The notes beneath the pieces are model-generated. The model did no database searches and was not told the origin of the DNA. It was given only the letters and a program-made list of their open reading frames with translations. A stretch of DNA of 64,000 bases from Streptomyces bikiniensis (GTDB taxonomy: Bacteria > Actinomycetota > Actinomycetes > Streptomycetales > Streptomycetaceae): contig JNWL01000007.1 in the NCBI GenBank assembly GCA_000716465.1, positions 62,001 to 126,000 of the forward strand. Direction: 5' to 3'. A program made the position numbers and the translations under genes. Positions 8,036 through 16,767 of the stretch are shown here, in pieces (position 1 is the stretch's first letter; each line of letters starts with the position of its first letter).

Positions 8036-9115
8036 TCAACTGGTTTCCGTCTCCGGCTCGTTGACCCTACGCCGGTGGTCGAGGTGGCGGAGCAGCGCGA
8101 CACCCGGGCCGTCCAGTTCGTACAGCACCCGTACGCCCGCGCGGCGCCGCCGCGCCACCCCGGCGGCCACCAGCGCGGTGAGGTGCTCGGAGACGGTGCT
8201 CGGGGCGAGTCCGAGTTCCGCGGCCAGGTCCGAGGTGGTGGTGGGCACGACGAGACCGCGTACGACCCCGGCCCGGCTGCGGCCGAGCAGGATCTCCAGA
8301 CCGTCGCCACGGGCGGGCGCGCCGCCCGGCCGGCCGGGCGGCCGGACGTCCCCGACGAGAACGGCGGCCCCCTCCGCCTGGTACGCGACGGCCACCGTGC
8401 CGTGCGGGTCGACGGCGAAGAAGGGGGCTCCCCGGCCGAACAACAGGGGGACGAGGACGAGCCGGGAGGCGTCGGGGACGGCGACCCGGCCGGACGGGCC
8501 GACGTGCGGCCGCAGGACGTCGCCGCGTCGCGACACCCGGCCGCGCAGGCCGGCGAGGAGCTGCTCGGGTCCCTGGGTCGCGAGGACGCGGGCACGGCGC
8601 AGGACGTCCTCCTCGGTCGCGGAGCGCAGCGACGCCGCGTACGGGCCGAGGGCGGCCCGCCAGTACCGCGGCAGGAAGTCGCAGAGTTCGGCGAGGCGTT
8701 CCCGCGGGTCCGCGTACAGCGGGCGCAGCCCGGGCGGGAGGCCCCGCGGCGACCACTGGTCCAGTTCCTCCCGGACCCTGTCGGGCGGGACGGCGCGGAG
8801 CGCGGCGAGGTCCTGCACCGGGTCGCCCGGGGACCGGTCGTCCGGGGCCGGGGAGGGGACGGGGAGGAGGAAGGAGGGGAGGGCGCCGCCGCGGACCTGG
8901 TACAGGTGGACGAGCCAGCCGGGGACGGTCACGTCGGCGCGCGTCAGGGAACGGCGGGCCGCCCGCTCCCAATGGGTGTACGGCCAGGGCGCGAGCCCCC
9001 GGTGCGAGGAGAGCTGTCCGATGCTGGCAAGGGTCTCCCAGAGCCGGCTGCCGGCGATCCGGACCGGTCCGCACCCGGCCCCGGGTCCCCGTAAGGGAAT
9101 CTCGATCACGTGCAC
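8036..9115 (-). CDS. ArsR-type winged-helix transcriptional regulator, large form
   Basis: This ~359-residue protein has an N-terminal domain of the kind found in Streptomyces DUF5937-containing regulators (residues ~1-270) and a C-terminal winged helix. The recognition region LAAELGLAPSTVSEHLTALVAAGVARRRRAGVRVLYEL reads as an ArsR helix-turn-helix plus wing. No metal-binding Cys pair is seen in the HTH region, so metal sensing is not indicated. The start is GTG 9115 or GTG 9109; a GGAG lies about ten bases upstream. It is 23 bases upstream of the YbaK gene and may be co-transcribed with it. Ligand and targets are unknown. Confidence 0.75.
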   Translation of the reverse strand: MHVIEIPLRGPGAGCGPVRIAGSRLWETLASIGQLSSHRGLAPWPYTHWERAARRSLTRADVTVPGWLVHLYQVRGGALPSFLLPVPSPAPDDRSPGDPVQDLAALRAVPPDRVREELDQWSPRGLPPGLRPLYADPRERLAELCDFLPRYWRAALGPYAASLRSATEEDVLRRARVLATQGPEQLLAGLRGRVSRRGDVLRPHVGPSGRVAVPDASRLVLVPLLFGRGAPFFAVDPHGTVAVAYQAEGAAVLVGDVRPPGRPGGAPARGDGLEILLGRSRAGVVRGLVVPTTTSDLAAELGLAPSTVSEHLTALVAAGVARRRRAGVRVLYELDGPGVALLRHLDHRRRVNEPETETS

Positions 9116-9203
9116 CCCCGTGCGCTCCACCGGGCGGTGGGGCGCGCACACGGTACCGGCCGGTAGGCCGCGGAGGGATGCCGCGGCCCCGGAGAATGTC
9201 AGG

Positions 9204-10496
9204 TCATCCTCCGCCGGTGCCCGGCCGCGCGGTCCCGGCCCGCCGTCCCGTCCTGCCGGGCTCTCGGCCCGTCACCGCCCCCACCGCCCGTACGAGCGCC
9301 TGGGCGCGCGGGTCCGCCGTGACCGTCTTGCGCATGCCGTTGGTGACGTACCCGAAGGCGATCCCGGAGTCGGGGTCCGCGAAGCCGAGGGAGCCGCCCC
9401 GGCCCGGGTGGCCGAAGGACGACGGGCCGAGGAGCGGCGAGGCCGGGCCGTGCAGCATGTGCCCGAGGCCGAAGCGGGTGCCGACGAGCAGCACGCGGTC
9501 CGGGCCCGCGGACTCCTCGGTACGGGCGAGGGCGAGCGTCTCCGGGGCGAAGAGGCGTCCGGCGCCGTCGACCGGGCCGAGGGTCGCGGCGTAGAAGCGG
9601 GAGAGGGCGCGGGCGGTGGCGACGCCGGCCGAGCCGGGGAGTTCGGCGGCACGGTAGACGGGGTCGTTCTCGTCGGGCTTCGGGTCGATGACGCCGAAGG
9701 CGCGGCGGGTGAGGGAGTCCGGGTCCCGGTAGGCCTCGGTGACCGCGCGCTTGGGGCGGAGCCTGAGCGCGCCGCTCCCGGCCGGTTCGACCTCCTCGAC
9801 GGGCCCGATGCGGCCGACCCGGCGGGCCTCCGCGTCCGGCAGCCCGATCCACAGGTCGAGGCCGAGCGGGCCGGCGATCTCCTCCGCCACCCAGCGGCCG
9901 ACGGTCCGGCCGGTGACCCGGTGGACGAGGCCGGAGAGCAGCCAGCTGAAGGTGTGGGCGTGGTAGCCGTGAGCGGTGCCCGGCTCCCAGGCGGGGGTCT
10001 GGGCGGCGATCGCGGCCGTCGCGGTCGGCAGGTCGGCGGCCTCGGCGAGGGTGAGCGGCCGGTCGAGGACGGGGACGCCGGCCCGGTGCGCGAGCAGGTC
10101 CCGTACGGTCGCGCGGTCCTTGCCCGCCGCCTTGAACTCGGGCCAGTACGCGGCGACCGGGGCGTCCAGGTCGAGCAGGCCGCGCTGGTGGAGGAGCAGG
10201 GGGACGGCGGCGGCGACGCCCTTGGTGGCCGAGCGGACGACCTGGGCGGTGTCCTCGGCCCAGGACGCCTCGCCGCCGGTGTCGGCGCCACCCGCCCGTA
10301 CCGCCTCCCCGTCGGCGTCCTCGGGCCGGTGAGCCTCCCCGTCGGCGTCCTTGGTGCCCGCCCACAGGTCCACGACCTTCACGCCGTCCCGGTGGACCGC
10401 GACGGCCGCCCCGCGCTCGCCCCGCTGTTCGAAGTTGCGCAGGAACGCGTCCCTGACGGGCTCCCAGCCCGCCGCCACCGTGCCCCGGACGTCCAC
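9204..10496 (-). CDS. Serine hydrolase, beta-lactamase/EstB family
   Basis: This 430-residue class-C-beta-lactamase-like serine hydrolase (carboxylesterase type) carries the nucleophile motif SATK (S-x-x-K), a Tyr motif in HGYHAHTFSWLL, and a C-terminal HPGRGGSLGFADP segment in place of the KTG box. There is no signal peptide, so it is probably cytoplasmic. GTG 10496 is chosen because AGGGAG lies about nine bases upstream and the domain begins soon after; an upstream ATG would add 28 residues. An acidic/Gly-rich insertion (KDADGEAHRPEDADGEAVRAGG) sits before the active-site Ser. The natural substrate is unknown; lactamase activity is unlikely from the family's usual behaviour. Confidence 0.83.
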   Translation of the reverse strand: MDVRGTVAAGWEPVRDAFLRNFEQRGERGAAVAVHRDGVKVVDLWAGTKDADGEAHRPEDADGEAVRAGGADTGGEASWAEDTAQVVRSATKGVAAAVPLLLHQRGLLDLDAPVAAYWPEFKAAGKDRATVRDLLAHRAGVPVLDRPLTLAEAADLPTATAAIAAQTPAWEPGTAHGYHAHTFSWLLSGLVHRVTGRTVGRWVAEEIAGPLGLDLWIGLPDAEARRVGRIGPVEEVEPAGSGALRLRPKRAVTEAYRDPDSLTRRAFGVIDPKPDENDPVYRAAELPGSAGVATARALSRFYAATLGPVDGAGRLFAPETLALARTEESAGPDRVLLVGTRFGLGHMLHGPASPLLGPSSFGHPGRGGSLGFADPDSGIAFGYVTNGMRKTVTADPRAQALVRAVGAVTGREPGRTGRRAGTARPGTGGG

Positions 10497-10604
10497 GTTC
10501 CCACTCCCTGCCGCTCCGCACTCCGACCCCCATGGTGCAACGCGGCACGCGGAGGGCCGATTCCGGGGCCCTCGGAACACCGGAGGCCGGGTCCTCGGAG
10601 GGGC

Positions 10605-11363
10605 TCAGACCACCGACCGCGGTACGAAGCCGAACGGCAGCTCCAGGCGGTGCCGGGCCATCAGCTCCCCGTCCGCGAGGAGCGCGCCGGTCGGCCCGTC
10701 GGCGGCGATGACGCCCTCGCTGAGCACCACCGCGCGCGGGCAGAGCTCCAGGGCGTACGGCAGGTCGTGGGTGACCATCAGGACGGTGACGTCCAGGGAG
10801 CGCAGGACGTCCGCGAGTTCGCGGCGCGAGGCCGGGTCCAGGTTGGAGGACGGCTCGTCGAGGACGAGGATCTCCGGCTCCGTGGCGAGGACGGTCGCCA
10901 CGGCGACCCGGCGCCGCTGCCCGAAGGACAGGTGGTGCGGCGGCCGGTCCGCGTACTCCGCCATGCCGACCCGCTCCAGGGCCCGCCGCACCACGGCGTC
11001 CAGCTCGGCGCCGCGCAGCCCGGCGGCGGCCGGGCCGAAGGCGACGTCCTCGCGGACGGTCGGCATGAAGAGCTGGTCGTCGGGGTCCTGGAAGACGATG
11101 CCGACCTTGCGGCGGATCTCGGCCATGTGGGCGCGGCCGACCGGGAGCCCGGCGACGGTGACGGTGCCCGCGCCTCCGGTGAGGATGCCGTTCAGGTGCA
11201 GGACGAGGGTGGTCTTGCCGGCGCCGTTCGGGCCGAGCAGGGCGACCCGCTCGCCGCGCCCGACGGTCAGGTCCACCCCGAAGAGGGCCTGGTGGCCGTC
11301 GGGGTAGGCGTAGGCGAGGCCGCGCACGTCGAGGGAGGCGGGAGCAGTCGCAGGAGGGGTCAC
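10605..11363 (-). CDS. cbiO: ECF transporter ATPase (cobalt/nickel), CbiO-like
   Basis: This is a 252-residue ABC ATPase that drives a metal importer. It has Walker A LLGPNGAGKTTL, Q-loop FQDPDDQLF (the DPDDQ form typical of ECF ATPases), signature LSFGQRRRV, Walker B ILVLDEPSSNLD and the switch His in MVTHDL. The GTG start overlaps the stop of cbiQ as GTGA. It is the last gene of a cbiM-cbiQ-cbiO operon on the minus strand. Only one ATPase gene is present, so a homodimer is expected. A Nur-like site upstream of cbiM points to nickel rather than cobalt. Confidence 0.92.
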   Translation of the reverse strand: MTPPATAPASLDVRGLAYAYPDGHQALFGVDLTVGRGERVALLGPNGAGKTTLVLHLNGILTGGAGTVTVAGLPVGRAHMAEIRRKVGIVFQDPDDQLFMPTVREDVAFGPAAAGLRGAELDAVVRRALERVGMAEYADRPPHHLSFGQRRRVAVATVLATEPEILVLDEPSSNLDPASRRELADVLRSLDVTVLMVTHDLPYALELCPRAVVLSEGVIAADGPTGALLADGELMARHRLELPFGFVPRSVV

Positions 11364-12121
11364 AGGGTCCGTCCCAGGAGGCAGATCAGGAGGGCGGCCA
11401 GCGGCAGCGCCGCGGCGTGCGCCCACTGGGCGCGGGTGGCGGTCACCTCGTCGAGGACCGGGATCGTACCGGTGTAGCCGCGGCTGACCATGGCCAGGTG
11501 GACCCGCTCCCCGCGCTCGTACGAGCGGATGAAGAGCGCGCCCGCGGACTTGGCGAGGACGCCCCAGTGGCGCACGCCCCGCGCCTCGAAGCCGCGCGAG
11601 CGGCGGGCGACGGACATGCGGCGCATCTCGTCGGTGACGACGTCGCCGTACCGGATCATGAAGGAGGCGATCTGGACGAGCAGCGGCGGCAGCTTCAGGC
11701 GCTGGAGACCGAGGAGCAGGGCGCGCAGTTCGGTGGTGGCGGCGAGGAGGACGGAGGCGGCGGTGCCGAGGGTGCCCTTGGCGAGGACGTTCCAGGCGCC
11801 CCACAGGCCGGGGACGCTCAGGGAGATCCCGAGGACCCGCGTCTGCTCGCCGGGCACGACGAACGGCATGAGCAGCGCGAACGCGACGAACGGCACCTCG
11901 ACGAGCAGCCGTCGCAGCAGGAAGCCGGCCGGGATCCGGGCCCTCGCCGCCACGGCCGCGAGGAGCGCGGCGTACGCGGCGAAGGCCCAGACGGCCTCGC
12001 GGGGCGTCGAGACGACGACCACGACGAAGCCGAGGGCGGCGACGATCTTGGTGTGCGGGGGCAGCCCGTGGACCGGCGAGTGCCCGTGCCGGTAGAGCTT
12101 GTGGGCGTGGCCCGCACCCAT
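11360..12121 (-). CDS. cbiQ: ECF transporter transmembrane protein, CbiQ-like
   Basis: This is a 253-residue T-component of the energy-coupling-factor metal importer, linking the CbiO ATPase to the CbiM substrate protein. It has about five membrane helices and the coupling-helix region with the ARRSRGFEARG motif (A-R-G signature of EcfT/CbiQ), followed by a second basic motif MVSRGYTG. The ATG at 12121 is one base before the stop of cbiM in this orientation, and the 3' end overlaps cbiO by four bases. The N-terminal HKLYRHGHSPVHGLPPHTKI is typical for the family. Confidence 0.92.
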   Translation of the reverse strand: MGAGHAHKLYRHGHSPVHGLPPHTKIVAALGFVVVVVSTPREAVWAFAAYAALLAAVAARARIPAGFLLRRLLVEVPFVAFALLMPFVVPGEQTRVLGISLSVPGLWGAWNVLAKGTLGTAASVLLAATTELRALLLGLQRLKLPPLLVQIASFMIRYGDVVTDEMRRMSVARRSRGFEARGVRHWGVLAKSAGALFIRSYERGERVHLAMVSRGYTGTIPVLDEVTATRAQWAHAAALPLAALLICLLGRTL

Positions 12122-12122
12122 G

Positions 12123-13193
12123 TCAGACGCTTTCCGCCGCGGCGGCGCGCCGGCGGCGGACGACCAGGAAGACGCCGGTGCCGACGGCCAGGGTGGCGCC
12201 CACGCCGATGACGCCGGCCAGGCCGCCGGAGAGGCGCTCGGCGGCGATGCCCCGGACGCCGTAGTCGGCGAGCGGGGAGTCCGCGGTGGCGTGCTCGTAC
12301 GCGTCGGCCTTGGCGTCGATGCCCTGGTCGGCGGCGACCTTCTCCAGGCCGTCGGGGCTGGCGGAGGCGTAGAAGGAGACGAAGCCGGCGAGGACGAGGG
12401 CGGTGACGACGCCGCCGATCCACAGCTTCTTCGGGGAGCCGGTGGAGACCGGGGCGGCCGGGGCCGCGGGCGCGGCGTCGACCAGCTCGCCGTCCACCCG
12501 GAGCTTGAGCGGGGCGGTCAGGCCGCGCGCGCCGTACACCAGGTCCGGGCGGACGGCGAGGACCGCGCCGACGGTCAGCATGGTGATGACGGCCTCGCCG
12601 ATGCCGATGAGGACGTGGACGCCGACCATCGCGGTGAGGACCTTGCCGACGGGGACGTCGGTGGTGCCGCCGACCGCGTAGACCAGGGTGAAGGCGGCGG
12701 CCGCGGCCGGTACGGAGACGAGCGCGGCGACGAAGGAGGCGAGGGTCACCGAGCGGCGGGTGCGCGGCAGGACCAGGACGAGGCCCCGGAAGAGCGCGTA
12801 GGCCGTGACGACGGTGACGACGCCCATGACGTTGATGTTCACGCCGAGGGCGGTGAGGCCGCCGTCCGCGAAGAGGACGCCCTGTACGAGCAGGACGACC
12901 GCGATGCACAGGACGCCGGTCCAGGGGCCGACGAGTATCGCGGCGAGCGCGCCGCCGAGGAGGTGTCCGCTGGTCCCGGCGGCGACCGGGAAGTTCAGCA
13001 TCTGGACGGCGAAGACGAAGGCGGCGACGAGCCCGGCGAGCGGCGCGGCGCGCTCTCCCCCGTGGCCTTCGGCACGGGAGGCGCCCCCGAGCTCGCGGCG
13101 GGCCCCGCGCAGGCTGACGGCGACGGCGCCCGCGGCGACGACACCGGCGACGGCCGATACGGGGGCGTTGATGAATCCGTCAGGTACATGCAC
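12123..13193 (-). CDS. cbiM: Nickel/cobalt ECF substrate-binding membrane protein CbiM, fused to a C-terminal PDGLE domain
   Basis: This ~356-residue protein is the metal-recognition subunit of the importer. It opens with (M)HVPDGFI, whose N-terminal His-2 region binds the metal in CbiM/NikM, and continues through the conserved FPVAAGTSGHLLGG segment. After about six helices, the C-terminal third carries the PDGLEKVA motif and one more helix, the PDGLE domain that substitutes for a separate CbiN. The start is taken as GTG 13193 to give the canonical VHVPDG N-terminus; the AGGAG is rather far upstream (about 16 bases). It is the first gene of the operon, divergent from ssgE. Confidence 0.88.
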   Translation of the reverse strand: MHVPDGFINAPVSAVAGVVAAGAVAVSLRGARRELGGASRAEGHGGERAAPLAGLVAAFVFAVQMLNFPVAAGTSGHLLGGALAAILVGPWTGVLCIAVVLLVQGVLFADGGLTALGVNINVMGVVTVVTAYALFRGLVLVLPRTRRSVTLASFVAALVSVPAAAAAFTLVYAVGGTTDVPVGKVLTAMVGVHVLIGIGEAVITMLTVGAVLAVRPDLVYGARGLTAPLKLRVDGELVDAAPAAPAAPVSTGSPKKLWIGGVVTALVLAGFVSFYASASPDGLEKVAADQGIDAKADAYEHATADSPLADYGVRGIAAERLSGGLAGVIGVGATLAVGTGVFLVVRRRRAAAAESV

Positions 13194-13212
13194 GTCGGCA
13201 TGATGGATGCTC

Positions 13213-13229
13213 CTGCGAAGGGCTTGCAA
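13213..13229 (-). promoter_or_regulatory. Candidate Nur (nickel uptake regulator) box
   Basis: On the minus strand TTGCAA-GCCCT-TCGCAG lies 20 bases before the cbiM start. It matches the TTGCAA-N5-TTGCAA pattern I recall for Streptomyces Nur, with the conserved GCA core kept in both halves. If real, the importer is repressed by nickel-loaded Nur. No cobalamin riboswitch fold was seen in this short leader. Confidence 0.45.
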
Positions 13230-13337
13230 GAGCGCACGGGTCACATCATGGCCGCACCTTCCCCCGCATGGGCCGTGCGATCACGGGGAAGAAGTGCCAC
13301 ATTGGCTTATAGAAGGACAAAACGTCAGGAGTCACTG

Positions 13338-13739
13338 ATGGCCACCGCATCCGCCCCCGCCGTCGACGACCGTGCCAAGGGTCGGATCATCAGCGACGCC
13401 CCGCTCTCCCGGCCCGTCCCGGTGGCCCTCCGCTACGACCCCGGCCACTCCCCCGCGACCGTCCGGTTCGTCTTCCCCGGCGCCGTCGAGTGGTCCTTCC
13501 CGCGCGCCCTCCTGGAGAAGGGCCTGCGGAACCCGACCCGGCGCGGCGACATCGGCGTCTGGCCCTGCGGCCGGGTGCAGACGGTGGTCGAGTTCCACAC
13601 GGAGGAGGGGGTGGAGGTGGTCCAGTTCGACACGGCCGCCCTGGTCCGCTTCCTGCGCCACACGTACTCCTCCGGTCCCGCCGGAGCCCCGGCCGCCTCC
13701 CGCGCGGCGGGCACGCGAACGCCGTCGGCGCGTCGCTGA
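13338..13739 (+). CDS. ssgE: SsgA-like sporulation/cell-division protein, probably SsgE
   Basis: This 133-residue SsgA-like protein belongs to the Streptomyces-restricted family that times septation and spore separation. The family core is clear: VPVALRYDPGHSPATVRFVF, then VEWSFPRALLEKGLRNPTRRGDIGVWPC and FDTAALVRFLRHTY. The ATG is preceded by AGGAG. I assign SsgE because I recall ssgE in S. coelicolor close to pmt, penicillin-binding protein and cobalt-transport genes, as here; the paralogue assignment rests on that recollection. A 17-bp hairpin spans the stop codon. The gene is divergent from the cbiM operon. Confidence 0.8.
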   Translation: MATASAPAVDDRAKGRIISDAPLSRPVPVALRYDPGHSPATVRFVFPGAVEWSFPRALLEKGLRNPTRRGDIGVWPCGRVQTVVEFHTEEGVEVVQFDTAALVRFLRHTYSSGPAGAPAASRAAGTRTPSARR

Positions 13740-13758
13740 GACGACGTGCCGACGGCGT
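13719..13758 (+). terminator. Hairpin spanning the ssgE stop codon
   Basis: A 17-bp stem (13719-13735 with 13742-13758, one G-T wobble) has the loop CTGAGA, which contains the TGA stop. It likely terminates ssgE transcription, or stabilises the message with the ribosome affecting its folding. Confidence 0.6.
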
Positions 13759-13771
13759 CGGACGTACTGCC

Positions 13772-13811
13772 GAAGGCGCCGAGGACCGAAGGCGCCGAGG
13801 ACCGAAGGCGT
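13772..13811. repeat. 16-bp tandem repeat, about 2.5 copies
   Basis: The unit GAAGGCGCCGAGGACC occurs at 13772-13787 and 13788-13803, followed by a partial copy running into the stop of the convergent MMPL gene. It is local slippage-type repetition in a short intergenic gap. Confidence 0.7.
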
Positions 13812-15991
13812 CAGACCTTCACGAGGTCCGGCCTCTCCTCCGAGCCGGTCCCGCCGACGTGCCCGGCGAGGCCCTCGCCCTCCACGTCCACGTTCGGCAG
13901 GACCCGGTCCAGCCACTTCGGCAGCCACCAGGCCTTGTGGCCGAGCAGCGCGAGGACGGCCGGGACGATCGCCATGCGGACCACGAAGGCGTCGAAGAGG
14001 ACCGCGACGGCCAGGCCGAAGCCGATCATCTTGATCATCTGGTCGGTCATCCCGATGAAGCCGGAGAAGACCGCGATCATGATCACCGCGGCGGCGGTGA
14101 CCACCCGGGCGCTGTGCCGGAAGCCGGTCACGACCGCCTCGCCGGGGCGCTCGCCGTGCACGTACGCCTCCCGCATCCGGGTGACGAGGAAGACCTCGTA
14201 GTCCATCGCGAGGCCGAAGACGACGCCCACCATGAAGATCGGCATCATCGACATGATCGGGCCGGTCTGCTCGACCCCGAAGAGGCTTCCGAGCCAGCCC
14301 CACTGGAAGACCGCGACGACCGCGCCGAGGGCCGCGACCACCGAGAGCAGGAAGCCGAGGGCCGCCTTCAGGGGGACGAGGACCGAGCGGAAGACCAGGG
14401 TCAGGAGCAGGAAGGCGAGGCCGACGACGAGGGCCAGGTAGGGCACCAGGGCGTCGTTCATCTTCTGCGAGAAGTCGACGTTCATCGCGGTGGCGCCGGT
14501 GACGAGGACGTCGTCGCCGGTGGCGTCGCGGATGTCGTGGACCAGGTTCTCGGTGGCGACGGAGGACGGACGGTCCTTCGGGACCACCGTGATCATCGCG
14601 GCGTCGCCGGCCTTGTTCGGGGTCGCCGGGGTGACGGCGGCCCAGCCGTCGAGCTTCTTGATCGTGGAGACGGTCCCGTCGGCGGTGGCCTTGTCGCCGT
14701 CCACGACGACGAGCAGCGGGCCGTTGAAGCCGGGGCCGAAGCCGTCGGACAGCATGTCGTACGCCCGGCGCTCGCTGGTGGAGACCGGCTTGGCGCCGTC
14801 GTCCGGCAGGCCCATCTCCAGGGAGGCGGCGGGCACGGCGATCGCGCCGAGGCCGAGGACGCCGACGAGGAGCACGAGCACGGGGCGGCGGATGACGAAC
14901 CGGGCCCAGCGGGTGCCGCCGTTCGGCTTCTCCCCCTTGCCGCCCTCGCCCGCACCGGCCTCCGCGCCCTTGCGCTGCTTGCGGCCGACGACCTTGTCGC
15001 CGGCGAAGCCGAGCAGGGCCGGTATCAGGGTGAGCGCGATGAGGACGGCGATGACGACCGTGCCGGCGGCGGCGAAGCCCATCTTCGTCAGCATCGGGAT
15101 GTTGACGACGGCCAGGCCGACGAGGGCGATGACGACGGTGAGTCCGGCGAAGACGACGGCGGAGCCGGCCGTGCCGGTCGCACGGCCCGCGGCCTCCTCC
15201 TTGTCGCGGCCCTCGGCCAGCTCCGCGCGGTAGCGGGAGACGATGAAGAGGGCGTAGTCGATGCCGACCGCGAGGCCGATCATCATCGCGAGGGTGGAGG
15301 TGGTGGAGCCGAGGTCGAGGACGTTGGCGAGCGCCGTGATCGAGGAGACGCCGATGCCGACGCCGATGATCGCGGTGAGCAGCGGGAGTCCGGCGGCGAC
15401 GAGCGAGCCGAAGGTGATGACGAGCACGATGCCGGCGATGACCACGCCGACGATCTCGCCCGCGCCGGTCTCGGGCATGGTCTGGAGGGCGTCGCCGCCG
15501 ACCTCGACCGTCAGGCCCTTGCCCTGCGCCTGCTCACCGGCCTGCGTCAGGGCCTCGCGCGTCTCGTCGGTCAGCTCCATGGCGTTGACCTTGTACGCGA
15601 CGGAGACGTAGGCGGTGGAGCCGTTCTGCGAGACGGCTTGCGCGGTGTACGGGTCGGCGACCGAGACGATCTGGTCCGAGCCGGACCTGAGCGCGGCGAC
15701 GGTCTCCTCGACGACGGCCTTGTGCGCCGGGTCGGTCACCTTCTGGCCCTCGGGGGCCTTGAAGACGACGCGGGCGGTGGCCCCGTCGGCTCCGGCGCCC
15801 GGGAAGCGCTCTTCGAGCAGGTCGAAGGCGCGCTGGGCCTCGGTGCCGGGGATCGAGAAGGAGCTGGAGGTGGCGGCGGGCGCGGTCGCGGCGCCGACGC
15901 CGGCGAGCGCGAGGAGCGCCACCCAGAGGAGGGCGACGAGCCGTCGGCGCCGGAAGGCGGAACGACCGAGCTTGTACAGGAACGTGGCCAC
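13811..15991 (-). CDS. MMPL/RND-family membrane transporter
   Basis: This 726-residue transporter has two internally duplicated halves, each with a large extracytoplasmic loop after the first helix and five more helices, 12 in total. Family signatures include the VGIDYALFIVSRYRAEL and GLAMDYEVFLVTRMREAYVHG segments, where the conserved Asp-Tyr pairs lie in the proton-relay helices. It would export a lipid or hydrophobic compound. The GTG start has GGGAG about nine bases upstream. It lies downstream of a TetR gene on the same strand, 120 bases apart, and is likely repressed by it through the two palindromes at 16721-16782. Substrate unknown. Confidence 0.9.
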   Translation of the reverse strand: MATFLYKLGRSAFRRRRLVALLWVALLALAGVGAATAPAATSSSFSIPGTEAQRAFDLLEERFPGAGADGATARVVFKAPEGQKVTDPAHKAVVEETVAALRSGSDQIVSVADPYTAQAVSQNGSTAYVSVAYKVNAMELTDETREALTQAGEQAQGKGLTVEVGGDALQTMPETGAGEIVGVVIAGIVLVITFGSLVAAGLPLLTAIIGVGIGVSSITALANVLDLGSTTSTLAMMIGLAVGIDYALFIVSRYRAELAEGRDKEEAAGRATGTAGSAVVFAGLTVVIALVGLAVVNIPMLTKMGFAAAGTVVIAVLIALTLIPALLGFAGDKVVGRKQRKGAEAGAGEGGKGEKPNGGTRWARFVIRRPVLVLLVGVLGLGAIAVPAASLEMGLPDDGAKPVSTSERRAYDMLSDGFGPGFNGPLLVVVDGDKATADGTVSTIKKLDGWAAVTPATPNKAGDAAMITVVPKDRPSSVATENLVHDIRDATGDDVLVTGATAMNVDFSQKMNDALVPYLALVVGLAFLLLTLVFRSVLVPLKAALGFLLSVVAALGAVVAVFQWGWLGSLFGVEQTGPIMSMMPIFMVGVVFGLAMDYEVFLVTRMREAYVHGERPGEAVVTGFRHSARVVTAAAVIMIAVFSGFIGMTDQMIKMIGFGLAVAVLFDAFVVRMAIVPAVLALLGHKAWWLPKWLDRVLPNVDVEGEGLAGHVGGTGSEERPDLVKV

Positions 15992-16111
15992 GGGGGCGTA
16001 CTCCCGGTGTTGAGGGACAGGGGCATGGGGAGCCGGCCCGACGGCGTGAGCGGCGCGACGTCAGGTGGAGAGGGTGGTGCCGGGGCCTCCGGAGGGGCGG
16101 CCCCGTGGGGC

Positions 16112-16684
16112 TCAGACGCCGAGTGCGGGGAACACGACGGCGTCGACGTAGGTGCCGAGGAACGCGTGGTCGACCGGCTGATCCTCGATCAGCGGGCGGG
16201 CGACGAACGCGCCGATCAGCATGTGCGGGACGAGCTTCAGCGCCGGGTTGGCGGCGTCGACCTCGCCCCTGCGGACCGCCCGGCGCAGCACTTCCTCGAA
16301 GCCGTTCATCTCGGGTTCGATGAGCAGTTCGCGCAGCGCCCGGTGCAGGTCGGGGTTGTCGTGGACGGCATGGGCCAGACCCCGCATCAGCGCGGAGTCC
16401 TTCTCCATCTGGCAGTCGTCGGTCCGTTCGAGCATTTCCCGGAAGTCGCCGCGCAGCGAGCCGGTGTCGATCTCGGAGAGGTCGGCCGGCTTGTTGGCGC
16501 GCAGCGCCCGGGCGACCAGCTCGGGCTTGCTCCCCCACTGGCGGTAGAGGGTGGCCTTGCTGGAGTGGGTGCGGGCGGCGACGGCGTCCATGGTGAGGGC
16601 GTCGTAGCCGACCTCGCGGAGGAGGTCGAGCACGGCCGCGTACAGCTCGGACTCCCGCTCGGGGGTGAGCCTGCTGCGTGCCAT
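16112..16684 (-). CDS. TetR-family transcriptional repressor
   Basis: This is a 190-residue TetR regulator. The N-terminal HTH reads from SELYAAVLDLLREVGYDALTMDAVAARTHSSKATLYRQWGSKPELV, with the recognition helix SSKATLYRQW. The C-terminal ligand domain has no diagnostic motif. The ATG at 16684 has AGGAG upstream. It heads a two-gene unit with the MMPL exporter downstream. Two near-identical palindromes upstream of its start fit autoregulation and control of the exporter. The inducer is probably a toxic or signalling molecule exported by MMPL, which is inference. Confidence 0.9.
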   Translation of the reverse strand: MARSRLTPERESELYAAVLDLLREVGYDALTMDAVAARTHSSKATLYRQWGSKPELVARALRANKPADLSEIDTGSLRGDFREMLERTDDCQMEKDSALMRGLAHAVHDNPDLHRALRELLIEPEMNGFEEVLRRAVRRGEVDAANPALKLVPHMLIGAFVARPLIEDQPVDHAFLGTYVDAVVFPALGV

Positions 16685-16720
16685 GCCGTGTCTCCTGCGC
16701 GGTGGATCGACAGAGTGCGA

Positions 16721-16735
16721 ACGAAACGGTTTCGT
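16721..16735. promoter_or_regulatory. TetR operator palindrome 1
   Basis: ACGAAAC-G-GTTTCGT is a perfect 15-bp palindrome with a single central base, 36 bases upstream of the tetR start. An almost identical copy is at 16768-16782, centre-to-centre 47 bp. Confidence 0.7.
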
Positions 16736-16767
16736 ACCGTACGAAGATAACCCCCGCCCCCAGCGAA

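Noticed and set aside
7587..11477. Long plus-strand open frame opposite the YbaK, ArsR, hydrolase and CbiO genes
   Set aside because: Shadow of four genuine minus-strand genes; Arg/Pro/Gly-rich with no family similarity.
13194..13337. Possible cobalamin riboswitch upstream of cbiM
   Set aside because: The leader is too short and no B12-box-like element or long-range fold was seen; a Nur-like box explains regulation better.
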